DNA of 64,000 nucleotides, from positions 62,001 to 126,000 of the forward strand of contig NZ_JAFBBD010000001.1 in the NCBI RefSeq assembly GCF_016906995.1, written 5' to 3'. Positions within the stretch are counted from its first letter, which is position 1; each line of letters starts with the position of its first letter. Shown piece after piece: positions 44,107-52,370 of the stretch. Under the pieces are notes generated by a model, which saw only the letters and a program-made list of their open reading frames with translations, had not been told where the DNA came from and did not search any database. The position numbers and the translations under genes are program-made. The DNA comes from Spongiibacter marinus. Its GTDB lineage: Bacteria; Pseudomonadota; Gammaproteobacteria; Pseudomonadales; Spongiibacteraceae.

Positions 44107-45471
44107 CTACTTGCTGATTGGGGTCAGCACAATCGGCAAATCATCAACCGGCTTCGGCAGTGGCACGGTTTGCATCTTGTCGCTGAAGTTATCCGCCAGG
44201 CGGAACTCGTAGCGGCGCAAGAACTGGTGGAGGAAGTTCTTCACCTGCATCAGCGCAAAGTGCATACCGATACACTTGTGGCCGCCGCCACCAAAGCCAA
44301 CAAAGCTAAAGCTGTGGCGCTTGTGCTCATTGCGCGGCTCCAGCCAGCGGTCGATATCGAACTTAAGCGGAGCGTCCCAGTACTCACCCATGCGGTGGGT
44401 ATGCTGCGGCGCCATAAACAAAATGGTGTTGGCAGGAATTTTAAATCCGCCCAGCTCACACTCATTGATGGTGCGACGCTGCATCATCATCACGGAGGGA
44501 TGCAAGCGCAATGCCTCTTTGGTCGCCGCTTCCGCAAGTGGCATTTTCTCCAGGTCTTCATACTCCATGAAGTCCTTGTCGATCGCCTGGGCTTCCTCGC
44601 GCAGACGCTGCTGCAACTCAGGGTTTTGACCCAGGTGGAACAGCAAGTGGCTGAGTGCACTGGTCGTTGTATCGTGGGCAGCAAAGAGCAGGAAGCTCAT
44701 GTGCGCAACGATATCCTCATCAGAGAAGTACTCCCCTTCTTCAGTCTTTTCCTTGGTGAAGAAGGTAAAGGTATCGATGCCATTACCCGCACGACGCTCG
44801 CCAATCAGCTTGCCGAAGAACTCCTTGAGGAAGCGCTCCGCTTTTTTACCTTTCGCGTATTTGGTGCCGGGGATTTCTTTGGTGACGATACCCATTAAAC
44901 CATCGGCAATATCCAAGAATGCGGTATTCAGCTCATCGGCACGCGAGTCGTCTTTGTCCAGGCCAACGAAAATTTCCGAGGCAACGTCCAGCAGCGTTTG
45001 CTTAATGGCTGGGAAGAACAGCATTTCCTTGTTCTTGCCCCACGCTTCAACCGCCTCGCCAATCATCGGCCCCATCGTGCCGATATAGCCTTTCATCGCG
45101 TCATTTTTGAAGGCCGTTTGCATCATACGACGCTGAAAACGGTGCTCCTCGTGGTCGCGCAGCAACAGCGCACCCTTATAGAAGCGCCCGAGAGAGCCCA
45201 TGTAACCCATCTCGGCAGAGAAATTTTTATCGCGATCCAGGTAAACCTCTTTATAGAGGTCGGGGCCAACCAGCAGTACGCCTTTGAAGCCCGCCAGACC
45301 GAAGCGAGAAACTGGTCCGAACTCCTTGTATTGTTTATCGATCGTGCCGTAGAGGTCTTTCACCAATGGAAAGGTGTGACCAATAATCGGCCACCCAAAC
45401 GAGCCGGGAATGTGATCCAACTTGTCGTTATTGGGAGCGAGTTTGTAATCCGTATTGACTGCTGTGGCCAT
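44107..45471 (-). CDS. Cytochrome P450
   Basis: The 454-residue soluble P450 starts at ATG 45471 with GGAGG 8 bases upstream. It has the I-helix oxygen motif AAHDTTTSA (264-272), the E-x-x-R pair in KEALR (Glu319, Arg322) and the heme loop FGGGGHKCIG with Cys400. The overall pattern (PGSFGWPIIGHT near the N-terminus, FGGGGHKCIGMHFA) resembles the CYP51/CYP26-like group that hydroxylates sterols, retinoids or fatty compounds, but the substrate is unknown. It is divergent from a TetR gene, with a 20-bp inverted repeat on its -35 box, so it is probably substrate-inducible. Redox partners are not adjacent, though DesC is 1 kb away. Confidence 0.93.
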   Translation of the reverse strand: MATAVNTDYKLAPNNDKLDHIPGSFGWPIIGHTFPLVKDLYGTIDKQYKEFGPVSRFGLAGFKGVLLVGPDLYKEVYLDRDKNFSAEMGYMGSLGRFYKGALLLRDHEEHRFQRRMMQTAFKNDAMKGYIGTMGPMIGEAVEAWGKNKEMLFFPAIKQTLLDVASEIFVGLDKDDSRADELNTAFLDIADGLMGIVTKEIPGTKYAKGKKAERFLKEFFGKLIGERRAGNGIDTFTFFTKEKTEEGEYFSDEDIVAHMSFLLFAAHDTTTSALSHLLFHLGQNPELQQRLREEAQAIDKDFMEYEDLEKMPLAEAATKEALRLHPSVMMMQRRTINECELGGFKIPANTILFMAPQHTHRMGEYWDAPLKFDIDRWLEPRNEHKRHSFSFVGFGGGGHKCIGMHFALMQVKNFLHQFLRRYEFRLADNFSDKMQTVPLPKPVDDLPIVLTPISK

Positions 45472-45519
45472 GCTTCTGCCCTCCGAAGGGGGTCCGTGTA
45501 GTGAATTATTTTGGAAGTC

Positions 45520-45548
45520 ATCATAGAAGCCAGCTCGATACATATCAA
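45520..45548 (-). promoter_or_regulatory. Sigma70-type promoter of the P450 gene
   Basis: On the minus strand TTGATA (45543-45548) and TATGAT (45520-45525) are separated by 17 bases. The -35 box lies within the inverted repeat at 45541-45560. Confidence 0.6.
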
Positions 45549-45560
45549 GCGTTCGATATG
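45541..45560. promoter_or_regulatory. Candidate TetR operator between the P450 and TetR genes
   Basis: Arms CATATC and GATATG are exact complements with an 8-base spacer. The site is 70 bases from each of the two divergent start codons and covers the -35 box of the P450 promoter. Confidence 0.5.
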
Positions 45561-45629
45561 AAATATTCGTCATCTTCAGGTATAGTTCCGCTCAGCGACA
45601 ATTGAGCACACCCAGAGGTACGCCCCACA

Positions 45630-46250
45630 GTGAGGAAAGTAGACCACGATAGCCGCCGCGAGGAAGTCGCCGAAGCGGCCGCGAGACTCATTGCCAGCAA
45701 GGGGCTCGAGGCACTCACCACCCGCGCACTGGCAAAGTCACTGGGGTGCTCCATCGGCGTGCTCTCGCACTACTTCAGCAGTAAAGAAGAAATTGTGATT
45801 GCGGCGTTTCGCTGGGCAGACCAGCGCATTGACCTGCGCATGCAAGAGGCCAGTATTCAGCAGGACAACCTGAGTCTGGATCAGTTCTTCCCCATCATCA
45901 AGGCAGGCCTCCCCCTCGACGAGGAGTCCGACCTCGAGTGGCGAGTGCGCTTAAATTTGCATACCTTCGCCCTGACCCACAACGATAGCCTGCAGGCCGA
46001 GCTGGAAAAGAACACACAGAACCGAGAATTAATGCAAGGGATGATCACCTCGCTGCAGGCGCAGGGTGAATTGCGCGACGATGTCAGCGCAGAAGACATC
46101 ACCAATATCGCCTTTGACCTGGTGATCGGCATGGCCAAGAACCTGGTGATGAGGCCCTTCAACGAGCGGGAAGAGCGGTCGGCCTATCTGTTTAGAATGA
46201 TTGAACAGCTGCGCCCGGAGAAACGCCGCCCGGACGCAGCCAGCGCTTAA
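45630..46250 (+). CDS. TetR family transcriptional regulator
   Basis: The 206-residue protein starts at GTG 45630. Its helix-turn-helix is at ~25-60 (ALTTRALAKSLGCSIGVLSHYFSSKEEIV), resembling the BetI-like branch with a C-terminal ligand domain. It is divergent from the P450 gene and converges on the LLM oxidoreductase gene, sharing a TTAA stop. It most likely represses the P450 gene, and possibly itself, through the palindrome at 45541. The ligand is unknown. Confidence 0.9.
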   Translation: MRKVDHDSRREEVAEAAARLIASKGLEALTTRALAKSLGCSIGVLSHYFSSKEEIVIAAFRWADQRIDLRMQEASIQQDNLSLDQFFPIIKAGLPLDEESDLEWRVRLNLHTFALTHNDSLQAELEKNTQNRELMQGMITSLQAQGELRDDVSAEDITNIAFDLVIGMAKNLVMRPFNEREERSAYLFRMIEQLRPEKRRPDAASA

Positions 46251-47125
46251 GCGCGGCTTTTCTCGATAACCTCGGCCGCGTACCACTGCAGCATTGCCAC
46301 TTTCTCGTCGACCGTTTTGTCGTCAGGCTCAGAGGCATAGACATCGCGAAAGGCAACCAACACCTCATCAACGCCGATATCCTCCAAGCGTTTAATGCCA
46401 TCGGCACTGTAGGCCTCAGCAGTCATGGCTTGAAACTCGAAGGGCAGATGATCGCGACCATACTCAACGCGGAATTCATTGATTTGATCGATCATTGCCT
46501 TGATCGAGTCTAAATCACCCCCGGCCGCAATCCAGCCATCACCCAGGCGAGCCGCGCGGCGCAGTGCAGGCTTAGAGTGACCACCGACAAGAATCGGGGG
46601 GCGCTCGCTCGGCACGGGGCACAGCTTAATTTCCGGCAGATCGAAGATTTCACCCTGATAACCAAAATACTCGCCGCTCATCAGGCCGTTGATGATCTCA
46701 ATCATTTCGTCCATGCGCTTACCGCGGCGCTCCCAGGGGACATTGGTGACTTCGAAGTCTTCGGCCCAGGGGCTAATACCGACACCGTAGCCAAAGCGGT
46801 TACCGCTGAGAATAGCCAGTGTCGACAACGACTTAGCGATCAGCGCTGGCTCGTGAACAGCCAATTTGTGCACTGAGGTTGTGAAGCGAATATTTTCGGT
46901 TTTCGCTGCCAGGTGAGCCGCTAGCAGAAAGGGCTCCATAAAGGGAACACCATCGAGGAACTCTCGGCTACCGTCGTTGTTATAGGGGTACTTAGAGCTC
47001 GCTTCTTTGGGATAGCAAATGCTGTCAGGCATGGTGATGGTGTCGAAACCCAGCTTCTCCGCTTCAATACTCAGCGGCACATACTGTTCAACCGGACACA
47101 TACTGTGGTGGTAGGCAAACTTCAT
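46247..47125 (-). CDS. LLM-class (luciferase-like) flavin- or F420-dependent oxidoreductase
   Basis: The 292-residue protein has a luciferase-like TIM barrel: EKLGFDTITMPDSI, TENIRFTTSVHKLAVHEPALIAKSLSTLAILSGNRFGYGVGISPW, and RPPILVGGHSKPALRRAARLGDGWIAAGG. This group includes F420-dependent and FMN-dependent monooxygenases and dehydrogenases. The cofactor and substrate cannot be read from the sequence. It is on the same strand as the P450, separated from it by the oppositely oriented TetR gene, so the two may be parts of one catabolic pathway. The 250 bases upstream hold only a short palindrome CACTATAGTG at 47176. Confidence 0.87.
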   Translation of the reverse strand: MKFAYHHSMCPVEQYVPLSIEAEKLGFDTITMPDSICYPKEASSKYPYNNDGSREFLDGVPFMEPFLLAAHLAAKTENIRFTTSVHKLAVHEPALIAKSLSTLAILSGNRFGYGVGISPWAEDFEVTNVPWERRGKRMDEMIEIINGLMSGEYFGYQGEIFDLPEIKLCPVPSERPPILVGGHSKPALRRAARLGDGWIAAGGDLDSIKAMIDQINEFRVEYGRDHLPFEFQAMTAEAYSADGIKRLEDIGVDEVLVAFRDVYASEPDDKTVDEKVAMLQWYAAEVIEKSRA

Positions 47126-47375
47126 GGTGGCATCCTTCTTTGCTTATTGTTCCCCGCCGATGCGGTATCGATCTTCACTATAGTGTGGCGAGTTCGCCGC
47201 CTATAACCTCCGAACGGACGAGTTTACGTATTGGTATGGCGACTGGAGGCAGGCAGGCTGAGGATAGTGGCTGGCGGTATAAGCTCGCAAACCGCCAGCG
47301 CCAAGCCATCGCCCACGAAACAGGCGCTGTTTTTTGCTAAGCTAAAGCGCTATACCACCGCCGCATGCAAGGAAT

Positions 47376-48095
47376 ATGACACTGACCGCCGTTAAAGACA
47401 CCCGAAGCCACCGCACACGTGACAGCCTTATTCGCGCGGCCGAAAGGCTCTTTGCCGAACAGGGTGTCGATGGCGTCTCGATCAATACCATTACCCGCGC
47501 CGCCGGCCAAGCCAACCGCAATGCGGTGCAGTACCATTTCGGCAATAAAAATGGCCTGCTACAGGCGATTTTCGACAAGCACGGCCCCGCCCTTGCCGAA
47601 CGCCGCGCCGAATTGGCAGACCAAATGCTGGCTGACGGTGTTGCCACGCCACAACTGGTTGCCACCGCCATTGTTCAACCGCTGATCGAGAAGCTGGACG
47701 ACAGCGACGGCGGCGAAGCCTATATCCACATCAGTGCCGAACTGATTGCCACCAATACCCTGGGCTACGACTTGGCGGATAAGCACTCCCTGCAGTTGGC
47801 GCGGGAAACTAAAATCGCAAAGCTGGCAGCGCAGGAACTTACCGAGCTCCCCCCCGAAATTGCCCAGCAGCGCATTCTATTGATGAACGTACTCGGCTTT
47901 CACGGCGTGTCCGACCATGCGCGGGTGCGCAAAAACACGGGGTTTAACCCACTGATCCGCGACACGGACTTCATGGCCAGCAACCTTATTGACAGTATGG
48001 CGGCCATATTGGAAGCGCCACCGTCGCAGCACAGCCTGGACATTCTGGCCAAGCGGCGACAAACCACCCAACACAGCGACCCGTCATGCGCCTAA
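47376..48095 (+). CDS. TetR family transcriptional regulator
   Basis: The 239-residue protein has an N-terminal helix-turn-helix (residues ~28-62, GVSINTITRAAGQANRNAVQYHFGNKNGLL) of the kind found in larger TetR members with a long C-terminal domain. AAGGA lies only two bases before ATG 47376, an unusually short distance. The last 10 bases overlap the start of the RNase Z gene, suggesting coupled translation. It is divergent from the LLM oxidoreductase gene, its most likely target. Confidence 0.88.
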   Translation: MTLTAVKDTRSHRTRDSLIRAAERLFAEQGVDGVSINTITRAAGQANRNAVQYHFGNKNGLLQAIFDKHGPALAERRAELADQMLADGVATPQLVATAIVQPLIEKLDDSDGGEAYIHISAELIATNTLGYDLADKHSLQLARETKIAKLAAQELTELPPEIAQQRILLMNVLGFHGVSDHARVRKNTGFNPLIRDTDFMASNLIDSMAAILEAPPSQHSLDILAKRRQTTQHSDPSCA

Positions 48096-49075
48096 CCTTT
48101 CTCGGCACCAGCGCCGGCACCCCCACTCGGCACCGCAATGTCACCGGCCTGGCGCTGGCCATCGACGACGCCCGCGATTGGTACCTGTTCGACTGCGGTG
48201 AGGGCACTCAGCACCAAATACAGCACACGCGATACAGCAGCGCCAAATTGCGCGCCATCTTCATCACCCACGTGCACGGCGACCACTGTTACGGGCTGCC
48301 GGGCCTGATCGCCAGCGCTAACATGAGTGGCCGCAAAGCACCCCTAACTATTTGCGCGCCCGACGGTATCGAACAATTTATACGCGCCACCTTCCTGCAC
48401 ACCGACATACGGGAACTGCGCTTTCCTCTGGAATTTGTGCGTAGCGATGCGCCGGACTTCCATTTTGACGATGGCCATCTGCGGGTCAGCGCTCACGCGC
48501 TGTCTCACCGCGTCCCCTGCTTTGCCTACCGCGCCGAGGAAGTCGCACCTCGCCACCTGATTGAAGAAACGTTAGACGCCAAGGGAATTCCCAGAGGGCC
48601 GCTGTGGAACCGACTGCAAAAAGGGGAAAACATCGTCTTGGATGACGGCCGCGCCGTGCTCGCCGACGATGTTAGCCAGCCGGCCTGGTCACCGCGCAGC
48701 GTTATAGTCGGCGGTGACAACGACCAACCCGCCCTGCTACACGACGCCATGTGCAACAGCGACGCCATGATCCACGAGGCAACGTTTACCGAGGACGTTC
48801 TGGCCCGGGTGGGACCGCAATACATGCACAGCACGGCGGCCATGGTGGCCAAAGCTGCCGAGCGCAGCGAACTGCGGCACCTACTGCTAACGCATTTCAG
48901 TCAGCGCTATCGCCTCAAAGGTGGGGAAAGTGTTGAACACAGCATCGACGACCTGCGCAAAGAAGCGCGCCAGCACTACAGCGGCACATTGATCATGGCC
49001 GAAGACCTGGAGTGCTATCAGCTGGAAAAAAACCGCGACATAACGCCGCTTTCAACCGACCCTAAAAGGCCCTAG
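48086..49075 (+). CDS. rnz: Ribonuclease Z
   Basis: The 329-residue metallo-beta-lactamase-fold endonuclease processes the 3' ends of tRNA precursors. The zinc motif THVHGDH (His62, His64, Asp66, His67) is present, followed by further ligands in HALSHRVPCFAYR, EATF and LTHFSQRY. Length matches the short ElaC-type RNase Z. The gene overlaps the upstream TetR gene by 10 bases, so it depends on translation of that regulator. It shares a CTAG stop with the SDR gene on the other strand. Confidence 0.93.
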   Translation: MRLTFLGTSAGTPTRHRNVTGLALAIDDARDWYLFDCGEGTQHQIQHTRYSSAKLRAIFITHVHGDHCYGLPGLIASANMSGRKAPLTICAPDGIEQFIRATFLHTDIRELRFPLEFVRSDAPDFHFDDGHLRVSAHALSHRVPCFAYRAEEVAPRHLIEETLDAKGIPRGPLWNRLQKGENIVLDDGRAVLADDVSQPAWSPRSVIVGGDNDQPALLHDAMCNSDAMIHEATFTEDVLARVGPQYMHSTAAMVAKAAERSELRHLLLTHFSQRYRLKGGESVEHSIDDLRKEARQHYSGTLIMAEDLECYQLEKNRDITPLSTDPKRP

Positions 49076-49851
49076 GGCATCGCCTCTAGCGCAGCGCGCT
49101 GGCGCTCCTGCTCTTCGCGAACCCACTGTTTGTTGTGCTCACCGGGCACAAGCAAGGTCGGTGGCGGCGTTTGCGAGAAGGCAGCCAAACTTGCCGCGAC
49201 AACATCCTCCGCGTTCGACCAATACGCCTCGGGAATCGAACGCTTATCAAAGCCCGTCAGCGCCTCACGCCCGTGAAAGTCGCTGTGGGTGTAACCGGGG
49301 CACAGGCACTGCACGGCAATACCGTGACGGTGATTTTCCTTGGCAAGAGACTGACTAAACGCCACCAAAAACGCTTTTGAAGCGCCGTATACCGCAGCGC
49401 CTTTCATCGGGATCAAGCCCGCCATGGAAGCAACATTAATCACCCGCCCGCGACCGAGTTCCTGCATATAGGGCAGCGCGCCACGGCACAGCGACACACT
49501 CGCCTGACAATGCAGGGACAGCATCTCCAGCTCAGCGTCGAGGTCACTGTCCACCAGCGCATTGTCGGTGGTGAATCCGGCATTGTTAATCAGAATGGTC
49601 ACCGGGCCTTTTTGCCGGATGGCCTCCATCACTTCGGCCACGCCCAGCGGCTTGCAAAGATCGACGGCGATACAGTGAACCTCACAGTCGACACCGGCCA
49701 GGCTCTCGGCAACACGCGACAGTTTTTCTGCGTCGCGCGCCACAAGAATCATCGACGAGCACTGCGGAGCGAGCGCCTGCGCGAAGGCTCGGCCAATTCC
49801 GGCAGAGGCGCCGGTAATTAATGCAATATCGGAATTATTCGCGCTGGCCAT
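49072..49851 (-). CDS. Short-chain dehydrogenase/reductase (SDR)
   Basis: The 259-residue protein has the SDR cofactor motif TGASAGIGRAFA (residues ~14-25), the NNAGF motif, and catalytic YGASK (~155-159) preceded by SMAGL. It belongs to the classical SDR group similar to 17-beta-hydroxysteroid or ketoacyl dehydrogenases of the DltE/HSD12 sort. An ARDAEKL stretch after the second strand suggests NADP(H). Substrate unknown; with the nearby P450 and LLM enzyme it could act on a hydroxylated lipid. Confidence 0.9.
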   Translation of the reverse strand: MASANNSDIALITGASAGIGRAFAQALAPQCSSMILVARDAEKLSRVAESLAGVDCEVHCIAVDLCKPLGVAEVMEAIRQKGPVTILINNAGFTTDNALVDSDLDAELEMLSLHCQASVSLCRGALPYMQELGRGRVINVASMAGLIPMKGAAVYGASKAFLVAFSQSLAKENHRHGIAVQCLCPGYTHSDFHGREALTGFDKRSIPEAYWSNAEDVVAASLAAFSQTPPPTLLVPGEHNKQWVREEQERQRAALEAMP

Positions 49852-49984
49852 AGTCCATCTCTTAACATTGTTCAGGGCGTGAATTCTGCACTGAAGGCGC
49901 GCCGAGGGGAAGTCGAATCCCGGGAACGCGAGTTACCAAGTGTTCATGTCAGCGCGACGGCAACACACCCCAACAGGAGGCAAT

Positions 49985-50377
49985 ATGCGCAACTATCTCA
50001 CCTGCTACGCCGCCGGCAGCCTCGGCGGCTTGGCCAACAGCCTGGCGCTTTGGCTTTGCGGTCTGTACGGACTAACCGCCGCCGCGGGGGTCAATATTTC
50101 GCCGCCACTAACGCCGGAATGGCTCTATCCGCGCCTGGTCTGGGGAGGCCTATGGGGCCTGCTATTCGCCCTGCCGCTCTTCAGCGGAGCGTGGTTGCGT
50201 CGCGCCTTGCTGATCAGCCTCGCCCCCAGCACCGTCCAGCTGTTCATTATTTTTCCGTATCACTCTCCGTACGGCCAAGCGGGGCTTGCCCTCGGCACGC
50301 TAACGCCCGTTTTTGTGCTGGCGTTCAACGCGGTGTGGGCAATTACCTGCGCGCTTAGCTTGCGCCTGACTCGTTAA
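49985..50377 (+). CDS. Hypothetical four-helix membrane protein
   Basis: The 130-residue protein starts at ATG 49985, with AGGAGG five bases upstream, which decides against the longer frame from 49940. Four hydrophobic helices are visible (YAAGSLGGLANSLALWLCGLYGL, LVWGGLWGLLFALPLF, ALLISLAPSTVQLFIIFP, GTLTPVFVLAFNAVWAITCAL). No family is recognised. It converges on the DUF924 gene, sharing the TTAA stop. Confidence 0.65.
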   Translation: MRNYLTCYAAGSLGGLANSLALWLCGLYGLTAAAGVNISPPLTPEWLYPRLVWGGLWGLLFALPLFSGAWLRRALLISLAPSTVQLFIIFPYHSPYGQAGLALGTLTPVFVLAFNAVWAITCALSLRLTR

Positions 50378-50916
50378 AATGAAGAGCCGGGCTGCTGCAA
50401 GAATTCCAGCTCTTCGGCGCTGGACGCTCGCCCAAGCACGGCATTGCGATGAGGGTAGCGGCCGAAGCGCTCGATAATATAGGCGTGCTGGCGAGCAAAA
50501 CGAAGATTATTCTCCACGCCCAGCGCCTCGTAGAGGGCAAGAGACTGCCGCTGAATCAGTTTCGATTCACTGTGCATATACGGCATGTATAAGAACGCCC
50601 GCTGTTGCTCATCGAGATCGCGATCTGCACCGCCGGCAATGGCCTCTTGCGACAATACCAGCGCTAGCGGGTCACATTGAAACGACTGCGGGTGGTCGCG
50701 ATAAATATTGCGGGAAAACTGATCCAGTACAATGACCTCGGCCAAACGCCCCAGCGGCTGTTCACGCCACTTATATAGCTCGGCGGCCGCCGCGGCACGG
50801 TGACATTCACCAAATCGTTTGGCGATTAGAGAATCCAATTCTGCCGACTTGGCGAACCACTGATCAGGTGTCAATTCATCAAACCAAAATTCTATTACCG
50901 CTTGCCACGTTGTCAC
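50374..50916 (-). CDS. DUF924 family protein
   Basis: The 180-residue protein is taken to start at GTG 50916 because GGAGG lies 7 bases upstream and the length then equals the family's. It contains VIEFWFDELTPDQWFAKSAELDSLI, EVIVLDQFSRNIYRDHPQSFQCD and FLYMPYMHSESKLIQRQSLALYE, typical of the DUF924 (TPR-like) family. The function is unknown. Confidence 0.88.
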   Translation of the reverse strand: MTTWQAVIEFWFDELTPDQWFAKSAELDSLIAKRFGECHRAAAAAELYKWREQPLGRLAEVIVLDQFSRNIYRDHPQSFQCDPLALVLSQEAIAGGADRDLDEQQRAFLYMPYMHSESKLIQRQSLALYEALGVENNLRFARQHAYIIERFGRYPHRNAVLGRASSAEELEFLQQPGSSF

Positions 50917-51130
50917 CGAACGCCCTCCGTTACGTAACATACCGCCATCCTCTGCTGCCAGCTCGGAGATAGCCACTATAAAGTGCATAGGCACAGCGTT
51001 GCGCCTGTTGCGACTCACTAACTTACTGCGGGGGCAATCCAATTACTGTTAACGAGCCACCAACAGCGGACAGTTAGCCACAAGGGCTGCTAAAATGCCG
51101 TCGAAAATTCCCTCAGCTGGAGAGCACCCG

Positions 51131-51346
51131 ATGGCCAAGGCAAAGGCGGTTAATTTTGAATCTGCCCTCAAAGAACTCGAAACACTCGTGCAAACGATGG
51201 AATCTGGCGAGTTGAGCCTGGAAGAGTCGCTAAAAGCCTTCGAGCTGGGCATGAGCTTGAGTAAAGACTGTCAGCAGGCGCTTGCCGATGCTGAGCTAAA
51301 GGTGCAACAACTCACCGCCGACCTCGACGCTACGGACCCCGCCTAA
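51131..51346 (+). CDS. xseB: Exodeoxyribonuclease VII small subunit
   Basis: The 71-residue protein starts at ATG 51131 with GGAG 8 bases upstream. It has the ELETLVQTMESGELSLEESLKAFELGMSL signature of XseB, which forms exonuclease VII with XseA. The stop TAA overlaps the ispA start (TAATG). The xseB-ispA-dxs order is the standard one in gammaproteobacteria. Confidence 0.95.
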   Translation: MAKAKAVNFESALKELETLVQTMESGELSLEESLKAFELGMSLSKDCQQALADAELKVQQLTADLDATDPA

Positions 51347-52257
51347 TGCCCTTCGACACCTATCTTCAGCAATGTCAGTCGCGGCTACAGCGCGCGCTGC
51401 CGGAGCACCTGGCCCAGGCATTTAGTGAGTTCAGCGACCACGATGCCAGCGAGCAGCTGGCCCGCCTGACCGAGGCCAGCCAATACAGCATTATGAATGG
51501 TGGCAAACGCGTGCGCGCCACACTGGTCTATGCCACCGCGCAAACCTTACAGGCCGACATCGACGACGCCACATTGGACAGCATTGCCTGCGCCATTGAG
51601 ATGATCCATGCCTACTCCCTAGTTCACGACGACTTGCCCGCCATGGACGACGACGACCTGCGCCGCGGCAAGCCCACTTGCCATATCGCCTACGACGAGG
51701 CCACGGCCATTCTTGTTGGCGACGGCTTGCAAAGTCGCGCCTTTGAACTGATCGCCGAGCTTCCTCTCCCTGCCACACACTGCGTGGCGATGGTCAAGCT
51801 TCTGGCGGCCGCCAGTGGCCCGCGCGGCATGGTCGGTGGACAAGCTATCGACCTCGCGAACGTTAATCGCAGCCTCGATCTGCACACACTGCAAACCATG
51901 CACCAGCTCAAGACCGGCGCGCTCATCCGTGCGGCTATCGGCCTGGCCGCCCTGGCCTGCGGAGCCAGCGCGTCACAGCAGCAACAACTGGACGATTATG
52001 GCAAAGCCGTCGGCCTGGCCTTCCAAGTGCAGGACGACATCCTCGACATAGAGAGCGACACAGCGACATTGGGCAAAACCCAGGGCGCCGATATCTCGCT
52101 AAACAAGCCGACCTTCCCCAGCCTGCTCGGCCTCGATGGCGCCAAGGACCTCGCTCGGCAACTCCACCAGCAAGCCGTGGCAGCACTGAGCAGCTTTGGC
52201 GATCACAGCGACGCCCTGCACCAACTTTCCAACTATATTATTGAGCGGCAACACTAA
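51346..52257 (+). CDS. ispA: Farnesyl diphosphate synthase
   Basis: The 303-residue prenyltransferase has the first Asp-rich motif DDLPAMDDDD (Asp95-96) and the second DDILD (230-234), plus GGKRVRATL and the KTGALIRAA segment. It condenses isopentenyl diphosphate with dimethylallyl and geranyl diphosphate. It is translationally coupled to xseB and followed by dxs after 113 bases, so isoprenoid precursor supply is organised together. Confidence 0.96.
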   Translation: MPFDTYLQQCQSRLQRALPEHLAQAFSEFSDHDASEQLARLTEASQYSIMNGGKRVRATLVYATAQTLQADIDDATLDSIACAIEMIHAYSLVHDDLPAMDDDDLRRGKPTCHIAYDEATAILVGDGLQSRAFELIAELPLPATHCVAMVKLLAAASGPRGMVGGQAIDLANVNRSLDLHTLQTMHQLKTGALIRAAIGLAALACGASASQQQQLDDYGKAVGLAFQVQDDILDIESDTATLGKTQGADISLNKPTFPSLLGLDGAKDLARQLHQQAVAALSSFGDHSDALHQLSNYIIERQH

Positions 52258-52370
52258 GCGGGCCATCAACATTGGCCGCTAACAACGTATAGTACCGCGC
52301 GAACACCGTGTCGCAGGCCGACAATTGGTTTACAATTGCCCCCTTTTTCGCCGCTTTGGGTCAGAAATTG

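Noticed and set aside
47126-47375. A tRNA or small RNA in the LLM-TetR gap
   Set aside because: I could not build a cloverleaf or see a terminator; only a short 10-base palindrome is present.
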